From the NCBI RefSeq assembly GCF_030388245.1, contig NZ_CP098361.1:1053001-1117000 (forward strand): a stretch of 64,000 nucleotides of DNA, read 5' to 3'. A model generated the notes under the pieces. That model had not been told where the DNA came from. It saw only the letters and a list, made by a program, of their open reading frames with translations, and made no database searches. Positions 32,026-43,410 of this stretch are shown one piece after another (within the stretch, counting starts at the first letter, position 1; every line of letters begins with the position of its first letter). Origin of the DNA: Paracoccus sp. TOH (GTDB lineage Bacteria; Pseudomonadota; Alphaproteobacteria; Rhodobacterales; Rhodobacteraceae). Made by a program: the position numbers and the translations under genes.

Positions 32026-32180
32026 GGCCCGAGTTTTGCAGCCTCTCTTGGCATAGGCAAGACAATGCGTTATGGCGAGCGCATGAAGGCAAGAACCGCC
32101 ACCATCCGCTGCATCATTACCGGCTGAAATTTCAGGCGGGCGGTTCACGGTGACCAGTTGACGCCCGCAAAGGGGAAGTC

Positions 32181-33569
32181 ATGGTCGAGATCAGGCTGAC
32201 GAATACCAGGACGCGGCGGAAAGAGGTTTTCCGACCCATCGACCCGCAGAACCTGCGGCTGTACCTGTGCGGGCCGACGGTCTATGACCGCGCGCATATG
32301 GGCAATGCCCGGCCGGTGGTGGTGATCGACGTGCTGGTGCGCCTGCTGCACCATCTTCACGGCGCGGAGCGCGTCACCTATGTGCGCAACTTCACCGACG
32401 TGGATGACAAGATCAACGCCGCCGCCCTGGCCCGCAAGCAGGCCGGCGCCGCCGGTTCGCTGGAGGAACTGATCCGCGAGCGCACGCATGAGACCATCGG
32501 CTGGTATCATGCCGACATGGATGCGCTGGGGGCGCTGCGCCCCGATCATGAGCCGCGCGCCACCGACTATATCGCCGAGATGATCGCCATGATCGAGACC
32601 CTGATCGCCGGCGGGCATGCCTATGCGCGTGACGGCCATGTGCTGTTCCGGGTGCGCAGCTATGCCGATTACGGCAAGCTCTCGGGCCGCTCCGTCGATG
32701 ACATGATCGCCGGCGCCCGCGTCGAGGTGGCGCCCTTCAAGGAAGACCCGATGGATTTCGTGCTGTGGAAGCCGTCCGACGACGAGCTGCCCGGCTGGGA
32801 CAGCCCCTGGGGCCACGGCCGTCCGGGCTGGCATATCGAATGCTCGGCCATGTCCTACGAGCTTCTGGGCGAGAGCTTCGACATCCATGCCGGCGGCATC
32901 GACCTGCAATTCCCGCATCACGAGAACGAGATCGCGCAAAGCTGCTGCGCCCATCCGCACGGGCGCTTCGCCAATATCTGGCTGCATAACGAGATGCTGC
33001 AGGTCGAAGGCCGGAAGATGTCCAAGTCGCTCGGCAATTTCTTCACCGTGCGCGATCTTCTGGATCAGGGCATCCCGGGCGAGGTGATCCGCTTCGTGCT
33101 GCTGTCCACGCATTACCGCAAGCCGATGGACTGGACGACCGAGAAGGCGCGCGAGGCCGAGGCGGTGCTGCGCAAGTGGCACGGCCTTGTCGCGGGCATC
33201 GAACCCGCGCCAAGCCCGGCCCCCACCGTGCTGGCCGCGCTTGCCGACGACCTGAATACCGCGGGGGCGATCGCGGCGCTGCACGAGATGGCGGGGCAGG
33301 GCGATGCGCCCGGCCTGCTCGCCGGCGCCCGGATGCTGGGGCTGCTGACCGACGATCTGGGCGGCTGGATCGCCGCAGGCCCGGACCTGTCGCCTTGGGC
33401 CGAGCGCATGAACGCGCTGCGGGCCGAGGCCAAGGCCCGCAAGGATTTCTCGGCCGTCGATGCGCTCAAGCAATGCCTGGTTTCCGCCGGGGTCGAGGTC
33501 CGCATGGGGCCGGCCGGGGTCGAACTTCTGCCCGGCCCGGATTTCGACGCGGCGAAACTGCCCGAATAA
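32181..33569 (+). CDS. cysS: Cysteine-tRNA ligase
   Basis: 462 aa, standard length. Class I synthetase: zinc-binding Cys30 in [14 protein letters not shown]-type motif AHMGNAR (38-44), the zinc-ligand segment HIECSAMS, and KMSKS at RKMSKSLGN. It charges tRNA-Cys. The start has AAGGGGAAG upstream. The citramalate synthase gene follows after 32 bp. Confidence 0.97.
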   Translation: MVEIRLTNTRTRRKEVFRPIDPQNLRLYLCGPTVYDRAHMGNARPVVVIDVLVRLLHHLHGAERVTYVRNFTDVDDKINAAALARKQAGAAGSLEELIRERTHETIGWYHADMDALGALRPDHEPRATDYIAEMIAMIETLIAGGHAYARDGHVLFRVRSYADYGKLSGRSVDDMIAGARVEVAPFKEDPMDFVLWKPSDDELPGWDSPWGHGRPGWHIECSAMSYELLGESFDIHAGGIDLQFPHHENEIAQSCCAHPHGRFANIWLHNEMLQVEGRKMSKSLGNFFTVRDLLDQGIPGEVIRFVLLSTHYRKPMDWTTEKAREAEAVLRKWHGLVAGIEPAPSPAPTVLAALADDLNTAGAIAALHEMAGQGDAPGLLAGARMLGLLTDDLGGWIAAGPDLSPWAERMNALRAEAKARKDFSAVDALKQCLVSAGVEVRMGPAGVELLPGPDFDAAKLPE

Positions 33570-33601
33570 CCGCATATCAGCCAGCCGAAGGGGCCGCCCC
33601 G

Positions 33602-35224
33602 ATGACGCGCCAGCGCCTTTACCTTTACGACACCACGCTCCGCGACGGGCAGCAGACCCAGGGCGTGCAGTTTTCCGCCGCCGAGAAGGCCGAGATCGCG
33701 CAGATGCTGGACCAGTTGGGCGTGGATTACATCGAGGGCGGCTGGCCCGGCGCCAATCCGACCGACAGCGATTTCTTCGCCCAGGCGCCCGCGACCCGCG
33801 CCACCATGACCGCCTTTGGCATGACCAAGCGCGCGGGCCGCTCGGCCGATAACGACGACGTGCTGGCGGCGGTGACGAATGCCGGCACCCGCGCCGTCTG
33901 CCTGGTCGGCAAGACGCATCCCTTCCATGTCCGCGAGGCGCTGGGGATCTCGCTGGCGGAGAATCTCGACAATATCCGCGCCTCGGTCGCGCATCTGGTC
34001 GGCTTGGGCCGCGAGGCGCTGTTCGATGCCGAGCATTTCTTCGACGGCCATGCCGAGGATCCCGATTACGCGCTGGCCTGCCTGCGCGCGGCGCTGGAGG
34101 CGGGCGCGCGCTGGCTGGTGCTTTGCGACACCAATGGCGGCACCCTGCCCGAGCGGGTGGGGCAGGTGACCCGCGCCGTGATCGCCGGTGGCATCCCGGG
34201 CGAGCGGCTGGGCATCCATTGCCATGACGACACCGGCAATGCGGTGGCCTGCACCTTGGCCGCCGTCGATGCCGGGGCGCGGCAGGTGCAGGGCACGCTG
34301 AACGGTCTGGGCGAGCGTTGCGGCAATGCCAGCCTGACCAGCATCATCCCCACCCTGTTGCTGAAGGCGCCCTATCGTTCGGTGCTGCAGACCGGCGTCT
34401 CGGCCGAGGGGCTGGCCGGGCTGACCCGCATCTCGCGCCGGCTGGACGAGATCCTGAACCGCGCGCCCAGCCGTGCCGCGCCCTATGTCGGCACATCCGC
34501 CTTTGCCCACAAGGCCGGGCTGCATGCCAGCGCCATCCTGAAGAATCCCGCCACCTACGAACATGTCGAGCCGGCGACGGTGGGCAACGAGCGCATCATC
34601 CCGATGTCCAACCAGGCCGGGCAATCGAACCTGCGCGCCCGGCTGGGCGAGGCGGGGATCGAGGTCGGCCGCGACGATCCGGCGCTGGCGCGGATCCTCG
34701 ACCTGGTCAAGGCGCGCGAGGATGCCGGCTATGCCTATGATGGCGCCCAAGCCAGTTTCGAGCTGCTGGCGCTGGCCGAACTGGGTCGGATGCAGCATTA
34801 CTTCTCGGTCGAGCGCTACCGTGTCACCGTCGAGCGGCGCCGGAACGCGCTGGGGAAACGCATCTCGGTTTCCGAGGCGGTGGTGGTGGTGCAGATCGGC
34901 GGCGAGCGCATGCTCTCGGTCAGCGAAAGCATGGACGAGCTGGGTCAGGACCGCGGCCCGGTCAACGCGCTGTGGCGGGCGCTGGCCAAGGATCTGGGCC
35001 CCTATCAGGCGGCCATCGACGACATGCATCTGGTGGATTTCCGCGTCCGCATCACCGGCGGTGGCACCGAGGCGGCGACCCGGGTCATCATCGACAGCGC
35101 CGACGGCCAGGGCCATCGCTGGTCCACGGTCGGCGTGTCGCCCAATATCGTCGATGCCAGTTTCGAGGCGCTGGTCGACGCGATCCGCTGGAAGCTGATC
35201 CGCGACCGGGTGGCCCCGGCATGA
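33602..35224 (+). CDS. cimA: (R)-citramalate synthase
   Basis: 540 aa. The aldolase-type barrel begins with YDTTLRDGQQTQGVQFS (HMGL/LeuA/CimA signature) and continues with GIHCHDDTGNAVA metal ligands and GLGERCGNASLTS. The C-terminal LeuA regulatory dimer domain follows (DFRVRITGG region). Length and the TLRDGQQTQG form fit CimA rather than LeuA. It condenses pyruvate and acetyl-CoA to citramalate, a threonine-independent entry to isoleucine. The next gene overlaps its stop (ATGA). Confidence 0.92.
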   Translation: MTRQRLYLYDTTLRDGQQTQGVQFSAAEKAEIAQMLDQLGVDYIEGGWPGANPTDSDFFAQAPATRATMTAFGMTKRAGRSADNDDVLAAVTNAGTRAVCLVGKTHPFHVREALGISLAENLDNIRASVAHLVGLGREALFDAEHFFDGHAEDPDYALACLRAALEAGARWLVLCDTNGGTLPERVGQVTRAVIAGGIPGERLGIHCHDDTGNAVACTLAAVDAGARQVQGTLNGLGERCGNASLTSIIPTLLLKAPYRSVLQTGVSAEGLAGLTRISRRLDEILNRAPSRAAPYVGTSAFAHKAGLHASAILKNPATYEHVEPATVGNERIIPMSNQAGQSNLRARLGEAGIEVGRDDPALARILDLVKAREDAGYAYDGAQASFELLALAELGRMQHYFSVERYRVTVERRRNALGKRISVSEAVVVVQIGGERMLSVSESMDELGQDRGPVNALWRALAKDLGPYQAAIDDMHLVDFRVRITGGGTEAATRVIIDSADGQGHRWSTVGVSPNIVDASFEALVDAIRWKLIRDRVAPA

Positions 35225-36036
35225 GCCTGCAGGATTGCGCCGAGGCGCTGCGAGCGCATGATCCCGACCGTTTCGGCATCTGCCTGCTGGCGCCGGCCGG
35301 GGCCCGGCCGAAGCTCATGACGCTTTATGCGCTGAACCTTGAGCTGGCGCGGGCGCCGCTGGCCTCGGCCGAGCCGCTGATCGCCGAGATGCGCCTGCAA
35401 TGGTGGATCGAACGGCTGGAGGATATCGGCGCCGGCAAGCCGCAAGCGCATGAGTTGCTGACGCCGCTGGCCGAGGCCTGGGGGCCGCGCGCCGCCGCTT
35501 TCGCCGTGCTGGCGGAAGCGCGGCGCCGGGATGCGGCGCGCGAGCCGCTGGACGGGCCGGATGCCGTCGCTGCCTATGTGCGGGACACGGCGGTGCCGCT
35601 GACCGTGTTTGCCGCCGAGGCCCTGGCGGGCACCGCCGGGGGCTTCGCGCCCCCGGACCCCCGCGGGGTATTTTCCAAACGGAGAAACACGGGCGCGGCG
35701 CGCGTCATCGCCGCCCAGGCCGAGGGGGTGGGGCTTGCGCATTGGCTGGCCGCGCTGCCGGCGCTGCAGGGGCTCGGGCTCGGTCTTTGGGATCCGTCGG
35801 CCGAGGCGTTGGGGCGGATCGCTGACCAGGCCGGCGCGCGGCTGGCCGAGGCCAAGGCGCAGCGCCGCCATATGCCGCGCCGGCTGGCGCCGGCGCTGTT
35901 TCCGGGCGCCGGCATCCGGGCGGTTTTGCAGGCGGCGCCGCGGGGGATCGAGGCGCTGGCCGGCGTTGCGCCCTCGGAATTCCGCCGCCGCCTGGCGCTT
36001 GGCGGTTTCGCGCTGACGCAGCGCTGGTGGAGATGA
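35221..36036 (+). CDS. Squalene/phytoene synthase family protein
   Basis: 271 aa, coupled to cimA by an ATGA overlap. The N-terminal half resembles the trans-isoprenyl synthase fold: RFGICLLAPAGARPKLMTLYALNLELAR and MRLQWWIERLEDIGAG, but the classic DXXXD motifs are not clear, so it may belong to the non-catalytic relatives of this fold that resemble the complex I assembly factor NDUFAF6. A 51-bp palindromic repeat (35638-35688) lies in frame in the middle and encodes FAPPDPRGVFSKRRN, replacing or lengthening a loop. Family call good, function uncertain. Confidence 0.75.
   Translation: MSLQDCAEALRAHDPDRFGICLLAPAGARPKLMTLYALNLELARAPLASAEPLIAEMRLQWWIERLEDIGAGKPQAHELLTPLAEAWGPRAAAFAVLAEARRRDAAREPLDGPDAVAAYVRDTAVPLTVFAAEALAGTAGGFAPPDPRGVFSKRRNTGAARVIAAQAEGVGLAHWLAALPALQGLGLGLWDPSAEALGRIADQAGARLAEAKAQRRHMPRRLAPALFPGAGIRAVLQAAPRGIEALAGVAPSEFRRRLALGGFALTQRWWR
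35638..35688 (+). repeat. REP-like palindromic element inside a coding sequence
   Basis: It opens with the hairpin GGGGGC-TTCGC-GCCCCC (35638-35654) and continues to GGGGTATTTTCCAAACGGAGAAAC. The same core (GGGGGCTTCGCG, then GGGTATTT, then AAACGG-GAAA) recurs in the intergenic inverted repeat at 42331-42435. The reading frame of the host gene stays open through it. Confidence 0.6.
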
Positions 36037-36060
36037 AAAGGGCGGCCCCCCGGGCCGCCC
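36037..36060 (-). terminator. Terminator of eno
   Basis: Stem GGGCGGCCC/GGGCCGCCC with a 3-nt loop (36040-36060) is followed on the minus strand by TTTT (36036-36039). It lies between the convergent squalene-synthase-like gene and eno. Confidence 0.8.
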
Positions 36061-36084
36061 TGCGTCATTCGGGTGGCGCGGAAG

Positions 36085-37428
<1,344 letters not shown>

Positions 37429-38211
37429 TCATTCTGCCCCGGCCACCCCGTCCTGGCCGGGAATGCGCGAGGTGATGCGCGCCGGATGATAGCCGCAGGG
37501 CACCTCCTCATGCGCATCGACCGCCAGGTCGGCCCAGACCGGCAGATGGTCCGAGGCCTGCCGTGCGGTGTCGTTGTCGAGGACGCCGCAACCCAGCACC
37601 TCGATGCTGCGCGAGACGGCGAAGCGGTCGTAGCGCAGGCGCGGGAAGGGGGCGGGCCAGCTTGGGCCGGGGGTGACGACGCGCAGCGCCTCCAGCGCCT
37701 CGAGCCCGCGCGAATCGTGCCATTCGTTGAAATCGCCGGTCAGCGCCAGCCGGTCGTGGCCGATGCGCCGGGCTTGGGCGATGATGCGCGACAGCTGCGC
37801 GCGGCGCGACGAGCGGATCAGCCCCAGATGCACCGCCACCACCGTCAGGCCGGGCAGGCGCAGCACCAGCGCGCCGCGCGGCTCGATCCCCGGCAGCGGC
37901 AGGCGGCGGATCTCGGCCTTGTCGCGCAGTTCCGGCCGCAACAGGATGGTCTGGCCGTGCCAGCCCAGCGAATTCTCGCCGGTGCCGACGAACGGCGCGG
38001 GCACCATGCCGGTGGTCTTTTCGATCAGCTTGCGCGGCAGCGCCTCGGGTCGGGCGCCGAAGCGGAAATCGACCTCTTGCAGGGCGATCACGTCGGCGCC
38101 CAGCTCGGCGATGACGGAGAGATTGCGTTCGGGTGCATGCGGGCCGGTCATGCCGCGGCACTTGTGCAGGTTGTAGCTGGCCAGTCTCAGTTGGTCGGGG
38201 TTTTTCGACAT
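37429..38211 (-). CDS. Endonuclease/exonuclease/phosphatase family protein
   Basis: 260 aa. All EEP-fold motifs are visible: SYNLHKCRG (12-20), IALQEVDFR, TGDFNEWHDSRG and the final ASDHLPVWADL. Members are Mg2+-dependent phosphodiesterases acting on nucleic acids, phospholipids or phosphoinositides. No signal peptide, so it is probably cytoplasmic. It starts 18 bp after selO and precedes eno by 66 bp. Substrate unknown. Confidence 0.88.
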   Translation of the reverse strand: MSKNPDQLRLASYNLHKCRGMTGPHAPERNLSVIAELGADVIALQEVDFRFGARPEALPRKLIEKTTGMVPAPFVGTGENSLGWHGQTILLRPELRDKAEIRRLPLPGIEPRGALVLRLPGLTVVAVHLGLIRSSRRAQLSRIIAQARRIGHDRLALTGDFNEWHDSRGLEALEALRVVTPGPSWPAPFPRLRYDRFAVSRSIEVLGCGVLDNDTARQASDHLPVWADLAVDAHEEVPCGYHPARITSRIPGQDGVAGAE

Positions 38212-38229
38212 GGGGCCTTTCGCTGCCGC

Positions 38230-39645
38230 TCAGGTGCCGCAGAAGGTGCGGCGGACGATTTCGTCTGGCGCGGGGGCCAGCGCATAGGGCTGCCAATCCG
38301 ACCGGTCCTCGAAAGGCGCGCGCAGCGCCGCGTCGAGCGCGTGGAAGGGCGCGTAATCGCCCTCGCGCCCGGCGGCGATGGCTTCCTCGATGCGGTGGTT
38401 GCGCGGAATGCGGCGCGGATTGGCGCGCGCCATGACCTGCGCGGCATCGGGCAGGTCGCGGATGCGCGCCTGCCAGCCCTCGGCCCAGGCGTCGAACTGC
38501 TCGGGCGCGGCGAATGCGCCGCGGGCGCTGCCATCCGCCAGCCCGGCGAAGGTGCGGGTGAAATCCGCCTCCTCGGCCGCCATCAGCGTCAGCAGCCGCT
38601 CGATCAGCGCCCGGTCCTCGGGGCGCGGCGCGGCAATGCCCAGCTTGGCGGCGAAGCGTTTCAGCCATTCGGCCTGATACAGGTTCGGGAAGCTGTGGAC
38701 GATGCGCGTCGCCTCGGCCACCGCCGCGTCGTCATTGCCCATCAGCGGCACCAGGCAGCTGGCGAATTGCGCCAGGTTCCAGACGGCGATGTTCGGCTGC
38801 TCGTTCCAGGCATAGCGGCCGTGGGCGTCGATCGAGCTGAACACCTTGTCGGGCCGGTAGCCGTCCATGAAGGCGCAGGGGCCATAGTCGATGGTCTCGC
38901 CCGAGATCGACATGTTGTCGGTGTTCATCACCCCATGGATGAAGCCGAGTGCCATCCAGCCGGCGATGGTCGCCGCCTGCCGCTCGACCACGCGCTGCAG
39001 CAGCTCTCCGGGCCCCGAGGCATCGGGATAGTGCCGGGCGATGACGTGATCGGTCAGCAGCTGCAGCCGCTCGCGGTCGCCGCGGGCGGCGTAGAACTCG
39101 AAGGTGCCGACGCGGATATGGCTGGCGGCGACGCGGGTCAGCACCGCGCCGGGCAGCAGCGTCTCGCGGATCACCGTCTCGCCGGTGGTGACGGCGGCCA
39201 GCGCCCGCGTGGTCGGGATGCCGAAGGCCGCCATGAACTCGCTGACCAGGTATTCGCGCAGCACCGGTCCCAGCCAGGCCCGGCCGTCGCCCCGGCGCGA
39301 GAAGGGCGTCGGCCCGGCGCCCTTCAGCTGGATGTCGAAACGCGTGCCGTCCGGCGCCACCACCTCGCCCAGCAGCACCGCGCGCCCGTCGCCCAGCTGC
39401 GGCACGAAGCCGCCGAACTGGTGGCCGGCATAGGCCTGGGCGATGGGCTCGGCCCCCTCGGGCAGGGCGTTGCCGGCCAGCATCGCCACGCCCTGGGGGC
39501 TGGCGAGCCAGTCGGCATCCAGGCCCAGCCGCTCGGCCAGCGGCCGGTTCAGCGCCACCAGCTTCGGGTCGCGCACCGGCGTCGGTCGGGTGCGGGTGAA
39601 GAAACCTTCCGGCAGTCGGGCATAGCTATTGTCGAAGCGGATCAT
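38230..39645 (-). CDS. selO: Protein adenylyltransferase SelO (YdiU/UPF0061)
   Basis: 471 aa from the ATG at 39645, which has GGAGGG upstream. The pseudokinase family is recognised by [13 protein letters not shown] at the N-terminus, [38 protein letters not shown], and the [20 protein letters not shown] catalytic region. SelO transfers AMP from ATP to Ser, Thr or Tyr of target proteins and is linked to the oxidative stress response. The C-terminal Cys (FCGT) is kept, where many homologues have a selenocysteine or cysteine. Confidence 0.93.
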   Translation of the reverse strand: MIRFDNSYARLPEGFFTRTRPTPVRDPKLVALNRPLAERLGLDADWLASPQGVAMLAGNALPEGAEPIAQAYAGHQFGGFVPQLGDGRAVLLGEVVAPDGTRFDIQLKGAGPTPFSRRGDGRAWLGPVLREYLVSEFMAAFGIPTTRALAAVTTGETVIRETLLPGAVLTRVAASHIRVGTFEFYAARGDRERLQLLTDHVIARHYPDASGPGELLQRVVERQAATIAGWMALGFIHGVMNTDNMSISGETIDYGPCAFMDGYRPDKVFSSIDAHGRYAWNEQPNIAVWNLAQFASCLVPLMGNDDAAVAEATRIVHSFPNLYQAEWLKRFAAKLGIAAPRPEDRALIERLLTLMAAEEADFTRTFAGLADGSARGAFAAPEQFDAWAEGWQARIRDLPDAAQVMARANPRRIPRNHRIEEAIAAGREGDYAPFHALDAALRAPFEDRSDWQPYALAPAPDEIVRRTFCGT

Positions 39646-39707
39646 CGCGGCCCTCCATTTCGACATTATCTAACCGCGATTGCCGGAATGTTAAGGGCGT
39701 ATCGGGC

Positions 39708-40046
39708 TCAATGCGTCACGCTGCCCGAGAACAGGTTCACGATGATGACACCCGCGACGATCATGGTCAGCCCGACCACGGCCGCGAAATCCAGTCTCTG
39801 GCCGAAGACGAACAGCCCGATCAGCGACACCAGCACGATCCCCAGCCCGCTCCAGATCGCATAGGCGATGCCCAGCGGCATGGCCCTGAGCGCCAGCGAC
39901 AGGAAATAGAACGAAGCCGCGTAGCACAGCCCCATCAGCAGCGTCGGCACCAGCCGGGTGAACTGTTCGCTGCGTTGCAGGAAGGTGGTGCCGACAACCT
40001 CCAGGGTGATGGCGGTGAAAAGCGTGGCATAGGTCAGGACCGGCAT
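39708..40046 (-). CDS. Small multidrug resistance (SMR) transporter, EmrE-like
   Basis: 112 aa with four membrane helices. The essential membrane-embedded glutamate is in ITLEVVGTTFLQRSEQF (helix 1), and CYAASFYFLSLALRAMPLGIAYAIWSG is very close to EmrE helices 2-3. EmrE-type pumps form dimers exchanging quaternary ammonium and aromatic cations for protons. The ATG at 40046 is chosen over a start 10 codons upstream because it begins at the first helix. It is divergent from obgE and upstream of selO. Confidence 0.9.
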   Translation of the reverse strand: MPVLTYATLFTAITLEVVGTTFLQRSEQFTRLVPTLLMGLCYAASFYFLSLALRAMPLGIAYAIWSGLGIVLVSLIGLFVFGQRLDFAAVVGLTMIVAGVIIVNLFSGSVTH

Positions 40047-40080
40047 GGCGTCTCCACTGGTTCGTCGCCGGCCCATCTAG

Positions 40081-42320
<2,240 letters not shown>

Positions 42321-42330
42321 CAGCTTCCCC

Positions 42331-42435
42331 GGGGGCTTCGCGTCAAGGCCGCATGGGTATTTGAGAAACGGTGAAAGCGGTGCGGCGCCCCTGCCATTCA
42401 CCGTTTCTCAAATACCCATGCAACCCTTCGGGGGT
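42331..42435. repeat. Pair of inverted REP-like elements with 24-bp perfect arms
   Basis: Arm 1 (42352-42375) and arm 2 (42397-42420) are perfect reverse complements of each other over 24 bp, starting CATGGGTATTTGAGAAACGG, with a 21-nt loop. GC-rich sequence with GGGGGCTTCG on the left and CTTCGGGGG on the right flanks them, as in REP units. It fills the convergent gap between proB and the acyltransferase gene, so it could act as a bidirectional RNA hairpin. Confidence 0.8.
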
Positions 42436-42451
42436 GGACCGCCGCAGCCCT

Positions 42452-43357
42452 TCACTCGATCGGGTGCGGCTTGGCGAGCGCGTGGCGGCGCTGGAACAGG
42501 CCGCGGATCTGCGACATGCGCGCGGCATTCCGGCCCGGCGCCGGCAGGGCCAGAACGGCATCGCGCAGCTGTGCGATGCCGTCCTCGCTGCGGCCGGGCA
42601 GGGTGGCGGGCTGGATCGGCGCGCCGATCGTGACGCGGAAGGGTTGGCCCGCCTTGTTCAGCACCTCGTTGAACAGCGTCACGTCTCGCAGGGTCGGGTG
42701 GATGGCGTCGAGCAGGTAGAACAGCGCCGAGTTTCGGGCCCGGATGCGCAGCGGGATGACCGGCGCGTCGAATTTCTTCGCGATCATCGCGGCGCTGGCC
42801 ATCCAGGGCCGTTCGTGCAGCGTCAGGCCCTGGCGCTTGGCCAGCCGGCCCGAGGGGAAGATCAGCCCGATCCGCCCGCGGCCCAACGCCTCGCGCGTGT
42901 AATCCATGGTGGCGCGGGTCTTGGCGTGGCTGCGCTTTTCGACCCGCCATTCCACCGGCGCAATCAGGCTGTCGAATTGCGGCAGGATGCGCAGGATGTC
43001 GTGATTGGCATAGACGAACAGGTCGTCGCGCACCGCTGCGATCACCGCGTTCAGCACGATGCCGTCGGCGATGCCGGTCGGGTGGTTCGAGACGATCAGC
43101 GCCGGGCCGGTGGCCGGGATATGCTCGAGCCCCTCGACCTGCAGGTCGCGCAGGATCAGCGCCGCCAGGCGGCGCATGATCTCGTCGGTCGGCAGGTCGC
43201 GGTATTCGGCTGCCAGGTCCAGCGTGCGCGGATAGCGCAACAGCCACATCAGCGCCTGGCGCGCCAGCGCGTGGTGCCGTCGACCGGAAAAAAGCCACGG
43301 CGCCCGCTCGGCAATCAGCGGATCAAGGCGTTGGGTCATGTCCTTGCGGGCATCCAT
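42452..43357 (-). CDS. Lysophospholipid acyltransferase family protein (PlsC-like)
   Basis: 301 aa from the ATG at 43357; alternatives are ATG 43408 and ATG 43339 (closer AAGGA). The acyltransferase block I reads SNHPTGIADG, that is, H-X5-D rather than the usual H-X4-D. Block III is seen in IGLIFPSGRLAKRQG, and the PVIPLRIRARN segment matches block IV. Such enzymes acylate lysophosphatidate or related lipids at the inner membrane. It lies downstream of pepN on the same strand (53 bp). Confidence 0.82.
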   Translation of the reverse strand: MDARKDMTQRLDPLIAERAPWLFSGRRHHALARQALMWLLRYPRTLDLAAEYRDLPTDEIMRRLAALILRDLQVEGLEHIPATGPALIVSNHPTGIADGIVLNAVIAAVRDDLFVYANHDILRILPQFDSLIAPVEWRVEKRSHAKTRATMDYTREALGRGRIGLIFPSGRLAKRQGLTLHERPWMASAAMIAKKFDAPVIPLRIRARNSALFYLLDAIHPTLRDVTLFNEVLNKAGQPFRVTIGAPIQPATLPGRSEDGIAQLRDAVLALPAPGRNAARMSQIRGLFQRRHALAKPHPIE

Positions 43358-43410
43358 GCGGCCAGTATTGCCGTGCCCGCCGGGTGCCCGCAAGAGTGGT
43401 TCGGCCATGG

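Noticed and set aside
32088..32127. A 20-codon frame in the gap before cysS
   Set aside because: No ribosome binding site, no signal or hydrophobic pattern; treated as chance.
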